From an uncultured bacterium (lineage in GTDB: Bacteria; Cyanobacteriota; Vampirovibrionia; Gastranaerophilales; Gastranaerophilaceae), in contig URXT01000001.1 in assembly GCA_900551915.1 (NCBI GenBank), positions 1-64,000 on the forward strand: DNA of 64,000 bases, in the 5' to 3' direction. Every line of letters begins with the position of its first letter. Positions within the stretch are counted from its first letter, which is position 1. Below, piece by piece: positions 35,734 through 43,322 of the stretch. A program made the position numbers and the translations under genes. The notes beneath the pieces were generated by a model. The model worked only from the letters and a program-made list of their open reading frames with translations, ran no database searches and was not told the origin of the DNA.

Positions 35734-37074
35734 ATGCTGAAGAAATTTAAATTTTATACCTCGCTGCTTCTGGCAAGAGCCGCTTATTTAGGGATTAAAG
35801 CCTTTTCAAAATCAGGAGGAACTTCGTTTGTCGGAATGGCTGTTCTGAAATATTATCCGGAATTTCTCACCAATTGCAGAGACTTTATCAAAGAAAAAAG
35901 CATAACAGTTACGGGTACAAACGGTAAAACCACAACTTCAGGGCTTATTTCGCATATATTGGAAACCTCTCACCAAAAAGTTATTCATAATCTTAAGGGC
36001 GCCAATATGCTGACAGGTGTGGCAAATGTTTTTGCACTTAATCTTGCGCCGTTCAGAAAATTCGACTATTCCGTCATTGAATCTGATGAAGCATATCTTA
36101 CAAAACTTTATGATTATATGCCGTCAGACTATCTGGTTGTAACAAACCTTTTCAGAGACCAGCTTGACCGTTACGGCGAACTTGCTACAACTGCGGGGTT
36201 TATTAAAAACGCAATTGATAAAAATCCTGATTTGAAACTTGTCTTAAATGCGGATGACCCGCTTGTTGCAACATTTGACAGAACAAAGTATGCGGTTTAT
36301 TACGGTTTTGAAGATGTTCAATACGACTGCAATTATGAACATAACTCTAATGCCCCGGCTGAAATTTTCAATTGTCATTGCGGCGAGCCTTTGCAGTATA
36401 ATAAAAGATTTTTTGCACAGGAAGGACATTATTTCTGCCCAAAATGCGGTTACAAACGCCAAGCTTGCGATTATTCTGCAAAAGCCGTAATTCACAATGA
36501 TTTTTCTGAAATTACCCTCACTCACAACGGAATTGACTACAATTTCCGCGTAAATCTTGTCGGACTTTACAATGCCTACAATGCATTGGCTGCAATCGCG
36601 CTTTCGTTTGAATTGGGGCTTAATCAGGCTGAAATTCAAAGGGCATTGGACAGTTTCAAATCAATCTTCGGGCGAACTGAAAAACGTACTATAAACGGAC
36701 ATGAAGCATTAATTCAGCTTATCAAAAATCCGACCGGTGCAAGTGAAGTTTTGAAAACCGTTGATTTAAATTCAAACATTTTAATTGCAATTAATGATAA
36801 TTACGCTGACGGACGCGATGTTTCATGGCTTTGGGACGCGGATTTCGAGCAGTTGAAAAATGCAGATAAACTTGTTATAACATCAGGAATTCGCGCGTAC
36901 GATATGGCGGTAAGGCTTAAATATGCTGGAATTCCACAGGAAAGAATTACGGTTGAACCAAATCTTGAAAAAGCAATTCAACTTGCAGCGAGCACGGAAG
37001 AAACCGATAAAATAACAATTTTGCCCTCTTACACGGCATTATTGAAGATTAACAAACTAAAATTGAGAAAGTAA
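35734..37074 (+). CDS. murT: Mur ligase-like lipid II isoglutaminyl synthase subunit MurT
   Basis: A 446-residue Mur-ligase-family protein with VTGTNGKTTTSGLI (ATP loop), ESDEAYL, a domain with four Cys in a ribbon (FNCHCGEPL then YFCPKCGYKR), GRTEKR and a C-terminal DUF1727 domain (NPTGASEVL, DGRDVSWLWDADFE). MurT works with the glutaminase GatD to amidate D-Glu of lipid II. Here gatD is not adjacent; pdxJ follows instead. Membrane-associated at the cytoplasmic face. RBS AAAGGA. Confidence 0.88.
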   Translation: MLKKFKFYTSLLLARAAYLGIKAFSKSGGTSFVGMAVLKYYPEFLTNCRDFIKEKSITVTGTNGKTTTSGLISHILETSHQKVIHNLKGANMLTGVANVFALNLAPFRKFDYSVIESDEAYLTKLYDYMPSDYLVVTNLFRDQLDRYGELATTAGFIKNAIDKNPDLKLVLNADDPLVATFDRTKYAVYYGFEDVQYDCNYEHNSNAPAEIFNCHCGEPLQYNKRFFAQEGHYFCPKCGYKRQACDYSAKAVIHNDFSEITLTHNGIDYNFRVNLVGLYNAYNALAAIALSFELGLNQAEIQRALDSFKSIFGRTEKRTINGHEALIQLIKNPTGASEVLKTVDLNSNILIAINDNYADGRDVSWLWDADFEQLKNADKLVITSGIRAYDMAVRLKYAGIPQERITVEPNLEKAIQLAASTEETDKITILPSYTALLKINKLKLRK

Positions 37075-37080
37075 ATACTA

Positions 37081-37120
37081 CCACCGCTTTCGCGGTTTCC
37101 CTCCTTTTGGCAGGGGAGGC
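37081..37120. repeat. Dispersed double-hairpin repeat, copy B
   Basis: Same 40-base layout as 28605-28644: ACCGC...GCGGT hairpin and CCTCC...GGAGG hairpin, about 33 of 40 positions identical. It lies in the gap between murT and pdxJ. Confidence 0.75.
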
Positions 37121-37148
37121 AAAAGTTACAAAAAGAAAAGAGGTAAAA

Positions 37149-37859
37149 ATGCTTTTAGGCGTAAATATAGATCATGTAGCAACTTTAAGAAATGCTAGGG
37201 GAGGAGTTGAGCCGTCTGTTATTGATGCTGCCAGAATTTCGGAAGAAAACGGTGCTACGTCAATTACAACCCACCTTCGCGAAGACCGCCGCCATATTAA
37301 AGACGAGGATGTTTATACATTAACCAAAACCCTGACTACAAAACTTAACCTTGAAATGGCAATGGCTGATGATATTCAAAAAATTGCTCTTGAAATCAAA
37401 CCGCATTCAATCTGCCTTGTTCCTGAAAAGCGTCAGGAAGTTACAACCGAAGGCGGACTTGATGTTGCCGGCCAGTTGTCCAAGGTTACGGAATTTATCA
37501 AACCGCTTCTTGATGCAGGAATTATCGTAAGCCTTTTCATAGACCCGGATGAGGAGCAGGTGAAGGCTTCAGCCAAAACCGGCGCACAATTTATTGAAAT
37601 GCATACCGGTACGTATTCTGAAACTTTCGGCACTGAAAAAGAAGAAGCTGAATTCCACAATCTTAAAAATGCGGCAAAATTAGCCCAAAGTTTAGGTCTG
37701 AAGGTTAATGCGGGACACGGTCTAAACTATGAAAATGTTCACAGAATGCACGAAATTCCGGGGCTTGTTGAACTTAACATCGGGCACTCAATAATTTCGC
37801 GTGCCGTGTTCACTGGCCTTGGCGAAGCCGTTTCTAAAATGACTGAACTTATCAAATAA
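37149..37859 (+). CDS. pdxJ: Pyridoxine 5'-phosphate synthase
   Basis: PdxJ makes pyridoxine 5'-phosphate from 1-deoxy-D-xylulose 5-phosphate and aminoacetone 3-phosphate. The family start GVNIDHVATLRNARGG, HLREDRRHI, EMAMADDI, LVPEKRQEVTTEGGLDV and GHGLNYENV, ELNIGHSIISRAV are all visible. The ATG at 37149 (236 aa) follows GAGGTAAAA; a longer upstream frame runs into the repeat and is not used. pdxA is not in the window. Confidence 0.96.
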   Translation: MLLGVNIDHVATLRNARGGVEPSVIDAARISEENGATSITTHLREDRRHIKDEDVYTLTKTLTTKLNLEMAMADDIQKIALEIKPHSICLVPEKRQEVTTEGGLDVAGQLSKVTEFIKPLLDAGIIVSLFIDPDEEQVKASAKTGAQFIEMHTGTYSETFGTEKEEAEFHNLKNAAKLAQSLGLKVNAGHGLNYENVHRMHEIPGLVELNIGHSIISRAVFTGLGEAVSKMTELIK

Positions 37860-37880
37860 CTTGCTTTAAGAAAGGTTTAT

Positions 37881-38195
37881 ATGAAAAACAAACAGGAAAT
37901 AATAGAAGAAATGCAGCAGGTCGCTGAACAGATGCGCCTTGACGATATTGAGGAAAATCCTGATATTGAAAACGAATTTTTTGACTGCGATTGCTGCGGT
38001 CAGTACAAATGCCTTGCCGGTTCAATTCAATACGGAAATTATAGACTTTGCAACGACTGTGTTTTGCTTGCTGAAACAAGTTTTGCGCTTAACAAAATCA
38101 AAGATGTTCAAGAACTTATTGATGCGATGGAGGACAACAGACTTGAAGGAATGTGTGAATTTCTAAAGCAGGAAGAAACACGAGAACTAAACTAA
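37881..38195 (+). CDS. Small cysteine-rich hypothetical protein
   Basis: A 104-residue protein with an acidic helical N-terminus, then a possible zinc site (CDCCGQYKCL followed by LCNDC) at about residues 35-58, and a helical C-terminus. It follows pdxJ by 21 bases with RBS AAGAAAGG and is likely cotranscribed. I do not recognise a family. Its 3' end forms part of a hairpin with downstream sequence. Confidence 0.75.
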   Translation: MKNKQEIIEEMQQVAEQMRLDDIEENPDIENEFFDCDCCGQYKCLAGSIQYGNYRLCNDCVLLAETSFALNKIKDVQELIDAMEDNRLEGMCEFLKQEETRELN

Positions 38196-38272
38196 AAGAA
38201 TTAGTTCTTTAAAAATCCCGTTTTAAAGGGGTAATTCTCAAGGCTGCTGCTTTCTTGCGAAAAACTAATTCT
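38183..38272 (+). promoter_or_regulatory. Two mutually exclusive hairpins at the 3' end of the small Cys-rich gene
   Basis: AGAACTAA (38183-38190) can pair with TTAGTTCT (38201-38208). The same TTAGTT is part of AGAATTAGTT (38197-38206), which can pair with AACTAATTCT (38263-38272). The two structures compete. This could be a terminator region or an attenuator-like switch. The rest of 38196-38337 has no gene. Confidence 0.4.
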
Positions 38273-38337
38273 AAAGTATTAATTTTTCTTAACAAATAGT
38301 TATAAAGAACTACATCTTGGGTATATATAATATATAT

Positions 38338-38520
38338 AGGAAAGAGGTATTGCTAAAGTTTTTATATAACCCCGAAGCATTGCTTTGGCAGAAGTGCAAC
38401 CATTAATATCTGCGGTGCAGTTGCTGCCACAACTGCACTCCTTAATATATCAGATGTGGAACACTATCTCTTAGACTATCATATACGTTTGATTGAGCGG
38501 AAAAACTTCCGCTCATTTTG
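38338..38520 (+). ncRNA. Putative structured RNA (about 180 nt)
   Basis: TATAAT at 38326-38331 would place a start near 38338. The segment AAGAGGTAUUG (from ~38342) pairs with a segment ending ACUAUCUCUU (38472) with one mismatch and one G-U. Inside, GTGCAGTTG pairs with CAACTGCAC around a short loop. A strong terminator follows (TGAGCGGAA/TTCCGCTCA then T-rich). No ORF explains this 367-base gap. Length and closed shape recall 6S RNA, but I cannot confirm the class. Confidence 0.45.
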
Positions 38521-38525
38521 TTTTT
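38494..38525 (+). terminator. Strong Rho-independent terminator upstream of rex
   Basis: Perfect 9-bp stem TGAGCGGAA/TTCCGCTCA, four-base loop, then TTTTGTTTTTG. No protein gene ends immediately before it, supporting an RNA gene upstream. Confidence 0.8.
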
Positions 38526-38550
38526 GTTTTGCCTAAGAATATTCAGCGCG

Positions 38551-38556
38551 TATAAT
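38551..38556 (+). promoter_or_regulatory. -10 element of rex, leaderless spacing
   Basis: TATAAT with six bases before the ATG at 38563, no RBS; TTGCCT 16 bases upstream is a fair -35. Confidence 0.55.
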
Positions 38557-38562
38557 ATAATT

Positions 38563-39177
38563 ATGGATAAAAAGATTTCAGAAAAAGTTATAAGCCGCTT
38601 AACCCTTTACCATTGCATTTTGGATGATTACATCAAAAATAATATAGAGTTTATTGCAAGTAAGCAAATCTCTGTTCTGTTAAATATTGACGATTCGCAG
38701 GTTAGAAAAGATATAAGCCTTCTTAACAATTCCGGCAAATGCCGCGTCGGCTACATCGTAAAAGAGTTAAAAAAATCAATCGAGACAACTTTAGGATTTT
38801 CCAAGACCAAAAACGCCTTTATCATAGGCGCCGGAAATCTTGGAATGGCGCTTGCAAAATATGATAATTTTACAAATTACGGTTTGAATATAATTGCGCT
38901 TTTCGACAACGACAACGCTAAAATCGGCAAAACTGTCAATAACAAATTAATTCTGGATATTGAAAAACTACCGAATTTGTGTAAAAAATCAGGTGTTGAT
39001 ATTGCTATTTTAACAGTCCCAAAAGCGTTTGCGCAAATTACCGCAGATTATCTGGTTAAGGCAAACATAAAATATATTTGGAATTTTGCCCCCGCAGTTT
39101 TGTCTGTTCCAAAAGATGTACAGGTTTGGAATGAAAATCTTATGGGGAATTTTTTACAATTTACATACAATATTTAA
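38563..39177 (+). CDS. rex: Redox-sensing transcriptional repressor Rex
   Basis: Rex represses fermentation and anaerobic-respiration genes and is released by NADH. The 204-residue protein has a winged-helix N-terminus (ISEKVISRLTLYHCIL, DDSQVRKDISLL) and a Rossmann domain (IIGAGNLGMALA, with FDNDNAKIG). The helix LTLYHCIL, DSQVRKDIS and the final ENLMGNFLQFTYNI match the family; the domain-swapped C-terminal helix is present. The ATG at 38563 is the first after the -10 element; the upstream part of the frame is not used. Confidence 0.9.
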   Translation: MDKKISEKVISRLTLYHCILDDYIKNNIEFIASKQISVLLNIDDSQVRKDISLLNNSGKCRVGYIVKELKKSIETTLGFSKTKNAFIIGAGNLGMALAKYDNFTNYGLNIIALFDNDNAKIGKTVNNKLILDIEKLPNLCKKSGVDIAILTVPKAFAQITADYLVKANIKYIWNFAPAVLSVPKDVQVWNENLMGNFLQFTYNI

Positions 39178-39220
39178 AAACATGGCAAAAATAATATTGT
39201 TTTGTTTTTAAAAATACATA

Positions 39221-40267
39221 ATGAAAATTTATAATAATTTTATACAAAATACCCCCGCTTATAAAACCACACCTTCACAACAGCCGGCGTTCTCCGGCTT
39301 AAAATTAAGTAAGAAAATTTTTAATGATGTTTTCATACAGCAAAATCCACTGTCTAAAAAGGGGTTGAAATCTTTGAAAAATATTAGAAGCGGAGAATTT
39401 GGTACTGTATGCAAAGGTTCAACTCCGTTAAAGCCTTTTGGGGCTCATTTTGACAAGCACGAACGTTTAAAACTTAAGCATATCGGGCTTTCAACAAATG
39501 CGGACGGTTTTCCCAGAAGTTTTCTAAAAAGTTCGGCAGACAAACCTTTGTCAACTTCGTTTGTACATAGCTGCTCTGTAATGTATCTTTATAACAAGCC
39601 GACAAACACCCATTTTCTATACCATGCATCAGAAGAAGTTCCAAAAAGTGAACTTGGCTATATGGTGAAGAATTTTATGCCGGAAGGCTGCACACATGCG
39701 ATTATTAAACCAGGCGACGGCTATTGGTCTGATGTTCATAAAATTACTCTTCCGGAGATGTTTGATGCTATCAGGCAGAATGCGACGGATGCGATTATAA
39801 ATGTGTACCATGATTCAACAAAATATCCGGAAATCGTAGGTTATAAAGGAATGTTGTATGAAATTCCTAATCGGGATGTGCTTTTGCAAAACAGCATTAA
39901 TCCGGAAGATTATGGGCAGGCAAGCTTTACAATTTCTGATATACAGGGGTTTGATACGATTGATGTGATAAAATATAGCGCCTTCAATAGAGAATCAATT
40001 GAGGAGCTGAAAAAGAAATTTGCGAAAAATAGCTGGGACATAGAAATGAAAAAGGTAGTTAATAAAATTCTTGAAGGACGAGAAACTGTTATTGAAGAAA
40101 TTGAAGATTGTAAAACTCCACAGGAGCTTGAAAGTTTCTTAACTTCTCACGACAAAAGTTTTGCTGAAACATATTGGCGTGCATTAGCAGAAAAGAGAAA
40201 ATCCTTTACATTAAAGCAAAATAAATCTAAATCACACCTAATTTGCCATGGCCGGAAGTCTGTTTAA
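39221..40267 (+). CDS. F-x-G-motif protein with a CheD/CNF1-like Cys-His core (tentative)
   Basis: A 348-residue protein with no signal peptide. It begins MKIYNNF and carries PAFSGL at 22-27, the shared N-terminal motif. Around residues 113-140 it has SFVHSCSVMYLYNK then THFLYHA: Cys118 and His135 are 17 apart, the spacing of the catalytic Cys and His in CheD-type glutamine deamidases (also the CNF1 toxin fold). The surrounding strand pattern fits, but overall similarity is not recognisable, so this is a hypothesis. A SD is not obvious. It overlaps coaX tail-to-tail by 30 bases. Confidence 0.6.
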   Translation: MKIYNNFIQNTPAYKTTPSQQPAFSGLKLSKKIFNDVFIQQNPLSKKGLKSLKNIRSGEFGTVCKGSTPLKPFGAHFDKHERLKLKHIGLSTNADGFPRSFLKSSADKPLSTSFVHSCSVMYLYNKPTNTHFLYHASEEVPKSELGYMVKNFMPEGCTHAIIKPGDGYWSDVHKITLPEMFDAIRQNATDAIINVYHDSTKYPEIVGYKGMLYEIPNRDVLLQNSINPEDYGQASFTISDIQGFDTIDVIKYSAFNRESIEELKKKFAKNSWDIEMKKVVNKILEGRETVIEEIEDCKTPQELESFLTSHDKSFAETYWRALAEKRKSFTLKQNKSKSHLICHGRKSV

Positions 40268-41008
40268 CTGATAAAGGTAACGCAAACCTTCAAGAGTTAA
40301 GGTTGGGTTTATGTAGTCAAATTGTCTTTTTAAATACTTTGAGATAAGCCCCGAATATCCGCCGGTTGCAACAAGAACAGCTTTTTCGCCGAGTTCTTTT
40401 TCGCATTGCTCCACCAGCCCGTCAATCATACTGGCTGAACCTCTTATAACACCTGATAAAATAGCGTCAGTTGTGTTGCTTCCGATTGCATGGTTCGAAA
40501 TAGCCGCATCTATGCGCGGAAGTTTTGATGTGAATTTGTTTAAAGTTTTTAGTTGTAAATTTAATCCGGGTGCGATAACGCCTCCGATGAATTCTCCGTT
40601 TTTGTTTACAATATCAAATGAGGTTGCTGTTCCGAAATCAACTACGATAACAGGCTTGCTGTACAAAACATAAGCGCCTGCCGCATTTGCAATTCTGTCA
40701 GCGCCGGCTTCTTCAGGGTTGTCGAGTGCAATTTTAATTCCGGTATTTATTTTAGTACTCAAAAATAAAGGCTCGAATTTAAAAACATTCTTGACTGCTT
40801 CTTTAAATTTTTCGTTAAGCTCTTCTACAACAGAAGAAATCATGCAGCCGTCAATTTTATAATCCTTAAAAAGTGATTTTAAAAGCACTTCATACTCTTC
40901 AAGCGGCAAATCCTTATCTGATGCAAGACGAAATTCTTCTACGAGTGCATCATCTTCAAACAATCCCAGTGTAATACTTGTATTTCCGATATCGGCAGTT
41001 AACAGCAT
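40238..41008 (-). CDS. coaX: Type III pantothenate kinase
   Basis: CoaX phosphorylates pantothenate in coenzyme A synthesis. The 256-residue ASKHA-fold protein has the phosphate motif ADIGNTSITLGLF, EEAGADRIANAAGAY, VVDFGTATSFDIV, GGVIAPGLNLQ and VLVATGGYSG. The ATG is preceded by GAGG, which lies in a 12-bp hairpin ending right at the start codon. A DNA-binding or thermosensor role of that hairpin is possible. It overlaps the F-x-G protein gene tail-to-tail. Confidence 0.94.
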   Translation of the reverse strand: MLLTADIGNTSITLGLFEDDALVEEFRLASDKDLPLEEYEVLLKSLFKDYKIDGCMISSVVEELNEKFKEAVKNVFKFEPLFLSTKINTGIKIALDNPEEAGADRIANAAGAYVLYSKPVIVVDFGTATSFDIVNKNGEFIGGVIAPGLNLQLKTLNKFTSKLPRIDAAISNHAIGSNTTDAILSGVIRGSASMIDGLVEQCEKELGEKAVLVATGGYSGLISKYLKRQFDYINPTLTLEGLRYLYQLNRLPAMAN

Positions 41009-41036
41009 AAAATAGTCCTCATTTGAGAACTATTTT
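41009..41036 (-). promoter_or_regulatory. Hairpin sequestering the coaX ribosome-binding site
   Basis: On the minus strand AAAATAGTTCTC, a four-base loop and GAGGACTATTTT form 12 pairs (one U-G), and ATG follows at once. The GAGG is the RBS and is buried in the stem. As DNA it is also a 12-12 inverted repeat that a repressor could bind. Confidence 0.55.
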
Positions 41037-41070
41037 ATAACAAAGAAAATTATTCTGCAAAAAATACTGA

Positions 41071-41283
41071 TTATGTGTAACTTGCAGTGTTAGTATTCTG
41101 CGAGCCGTTCAACAGCGAAGGTAAATCCGGCATAAATGCAGTACGCACCGGAGCATTAGCACCAGCTGCTGCTTCTAAATGGATTGAATTTATTTTCTGT
41201 TTCTTCTGCATTTTTACAGGTGTTACAGAAGAATTATCATAGTCATTTCGTGAAACTCTGCCAACTCTCATGTCATCACTCAT
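41071..41283 (-). CDS. Small hypothetical protein (70 aa)
   Basis: A 70-residue soluble, mostly disordered protein with a basic stretch (KMQKKQK) and an Ala-rich centre. The start has an excellent RBS (CCAAGGAGATATATT then ATG) and an upstream TTGAGC-16-TATACT promoter, so it is likely real. No family is recognised. It is divergent from hisS. Confidence 0.6.
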   Translation of the reverse strand: MSDDMRVGRVSRNDYDNSSVTPVKMQKKQKINSIHLEAAAGANAPVRTAFMPDLPSLLNGSQNTNTASYT

Positions 41284-41422
41284 AATATATCTCCTTGGTT
41301 ACAGAAACTCTATATCTCTTATACATATATAAAGTATATTATTCCAATATAATTGCTCAATATCACAAAAATAGTTACAAAACTTTACAAAAACTGCCCG
41401 AAATCCTGAAACCGCGTATTTG

Positions 41423-41451
41423 TTGACAAAAAGACTTGCTCAAAATATAAT
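41423..41451 (+). promoter_or_regulatory. Consensus promoter of hisS, leaderless spacing
   Basis: TTGACA, exactly 17 bases, TATAAT, then six bases and the ATG at 41458. Transcription would begin on the A of the start codon. There is no RBS. Confidence 0.8.
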
Positions 41452-41457
41452 TTCCTT

Positions 41458-42702
41458 ATGGCTAAGATTTTAAATGTTGTAAAAGGGACAAAAGATATAC
41501 TTCCGCAGGATGCACCGATGTGGCACTTGCTTGAAAAAAATGCGCTTGAGATTTTTTCAAAATACGGTTATAAAGAAATAAGAACCCCGATTTTTGAAGT
41601 TACCGAACTGTTCGCACGCGGAGTAGGCGACACAACAGACATTGTCAACAAGGAAATGTATACGTTTGAAAAAAGCGAACGTTCACTTACGCTCCGCCCT
41701 GAAAACACAGCAGGAGTTGTCCGCTCATTTATCGAAAACGGTATGAGCCGGCTTTCAGCACCGGTAAAACTCTGGTATAAAGGTCCTATGTTTCGTTACG
41801 AACGCCCGCAGGCAGGACGCCAGCGGCAGTTTCATCAGGTCGGTGTTGAAATGTTCGGAGTTAAAGAACCGGCAGCAGATGCCGAAGCTATTCTTCTGGC
41901 CGTTGATTATTTGAAATCACTCGGATTGAATGACTTGGAAGTTGAAATAAATTCACTCGGCTGCCCTGAATGCCGCGAAGCTTACAAAAAAAGAATTAAA
42001 GAAGTTCTTAAACCTGAATTTGACAATCTTTGCGAGGATTGCCGGAATCGCTATGAAAAAAATCCTTTAAGACTTCTCGATTGCAAAGTTGAAAGTTGTA
42101 AAGAAATTTTTGAAAAACCGGAAATAAAATCTGTTATTTTATCTGATTTTATTTGTGAAGATTGTGCAGAGCACTATTCAAAATTAAAAACTTACCTTGA
42201 CGAACTCGGCGTCAAATACGTTGAAAATAAACTTCTGGTACGAGGTTTGGATTATTACAATCGGACAGTTTTTGAAATTAAATCCAATAACTTGGGTTCT
42301 CAAAATGCAGTCTGCGGAGGCGGCCGCTATGACAGTTTAGTCAGAAAACTCGGCGGTGAAGATACTCCGGCGGTCGGCTGGGCAATGGGTATGGAAAGAC
42401 TTATTTCTCTTATTCCTGCAATTGAGTCTCAAAAACTTGACGGATATATTGTTTCAAATTCGCCTGCCGAAGCCTTTAAACTTGCCGCTGATTTGCGAAA
42501 TGCCGGTTTAAAAGTAGAATTCGACCTTCAGAACAAGAAATTTACAAAACAACTTGAAAAAGCCTCAAAAATTGCCCGATATGCATTCATATTGGGTGAA
42601 GATGAAATAAAAAATAATATGGTTTCTGTTAAAAATCTTTCTACAGCTCATCAAGAGCAGCTGGAAAGGTCAAAATTATGGAGTGAATTCAAAAATGTCT
42701 GA
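41458..42702 (+). CDS. hisS: Histidyl-tRNA synthetase
   Basis: A class II aminoacyl-tRNA synthetase of 414 residues. Motif 1 lies in FSKYGYKEIRTPIFE, motif 2 in KLWYKGPMFRYERPQAGRQRQFHQ, then histidine-specific RGLDYYNRTVFE and motif 3 in GWAMGMERL. The anticodon-binding domain is C-terminal (~320-414). Expression from a perfect consensus promoter with no leader. It overlaps the next gene by 8 bases. Confidence 0.96.
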   Translation: MAKILNVVKGTKDILPQDAPMWHLLEKNALEIFSKYGYKEIRTPIFEVTELFARGVGDTTDIVNKEMYTFEKSERSLTLRPENTAGVVRSFIENGMSRLSAPVKLWYKGPMFRYERPQAGRQRQFHQVGVEMFGVKEPAADAEAILLAVDYLKSLGLNDLEVEINSLGCPECREAYKKRIKEVLKPEFDNLCEDCRNRYEKNPLRLLDCKVESCKEIFEKPEIKSVILSDFICEDCAEHYSKLKTYLDELGVKYVENKLLVRGLDYYNRTVFEIKSNNLGSQNAVCGGGRYDSLVRKLGGEDTPAVGWAMGMERLISLIPAIESQKLDGYIVSNSPAEAFKLAADLRNAGLKVEFDLQNKKFTKQLEKASKIARYAFILGEDEIKNNMVSVKNLSTAHQEQLERSKLWSEFKNV

Positions 42703-43042
42703 AAAACTTAATGAAGTAATCAAAAAGTTATCAAATGCTTTTAGAAAGAAATTTGATGACTATAAAGGCCTATATCTTTTCGGTACTTACCTTGACGGAA
42801 AAGACCATGAAGATGAAGATATTGAAATAGTGGCTATTTTCGATATCGAAGACAAATCAAAACGCGAGCAAATCTGGCCGGTTATCGGCAAAATCGAAAC
42901 AGAACTTGAGGTCTGCATTGATTTATATCCTTATACAATGGAGGATTTTAAAAAGGACGAGGAATTGTATGAGGAAGTAATGGAGGAAGGCATTTTTTAT
43001 AACACCTTAGGAATCAGACAGGAAAAGGGTTTAGAACAATAG
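42695..43042 (+). CDS. Small nucleotidyltransferase-like protein
   Basis: A 115-residue protein with a minimal-nucleotidyltransferase-type motif (LFGTYLDGKDHEDEDIEIVAIF), where the usual GSxxxGxxxxxSDIDL has Thr for Ser, and a later Asp in VCIDLYPY. It resembles MNT/HEPN-type antitoxin partners, but no HEPN gene is adjacent, so the role is open. I choose the ATG at 42695, overlapping the hisS end by 8 bases; a GTG at 42683 is an alternative. Confidence 0.7.
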   Translation: MSEKLNEVIKKLSNAFRKKFDDYKGLYLFGTYLDGKDHEDEDIEIVAIFDIEDKSKREQIWPVIGKIETELEVCIDLYPYTMEDFKKDEELYEEVMEEGIFYNTLGIRQEKGLEQ

Positions 43043-43107
43043 CGCTTGCTTTATTTCCTGAATTGTGATATAATACGCAATTGTTAACCGATTATGAGGG
43101 GAATTTT

Positions 43108-43299
43108 ATGGACAAAATTACTATACGTTCAGACAGAGACACAGATTACATTTTCCAGTACAAAGGCGAGGATGTTACGCTTAAAGCAGGAAGCATTTTG
43201 AGCATTGCAGACGGGCTTAACCATGTTGTACTTCCAACCTGCGCAATGAAAATTGCAAACAATCTTATTATCATTAAAGAAGATGTGAAAAAGAATTAG
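43108..43299 (+). CDS. Small hypothetical protein (63 aa) upstream of the ON pilin
   Basis: A 63-residue protein starting at the ATG after GAGGGGAATTTT. It is compact, with alternating hydrophobic strands (ITIRSDRDTDYIF, DVTLKAGSILSIAD, NNLIIIKED), so probably a small beta domain. It ends 23 bases before the pilin at 43323 and is probably on the same transcript. No family is recognised. Confidence 0.65.
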   Translation: MDKITIRSDRDTDYIFQYKGEDVTLKAGSILSIADGLNHVVLPTCAMKIANNLIIIKEDVKKN

Positions 43300-43322
43300 A
43301 AAATAGATTAAGGAGGATTGAA

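Noticed and set aside
38338..38520. Firm call of 6S RNA
   Set aside because: Size and closing stem fit, but the conserved bubble sequences were not recognised, so it is left as an unassigned structured RNA.
42695..43042. MNT/HEPN toxin-antitoxin pair
   Set aside because: The nucleotidyltransferase-like gene has no HEPN partner next to it and its motif is degenerate.
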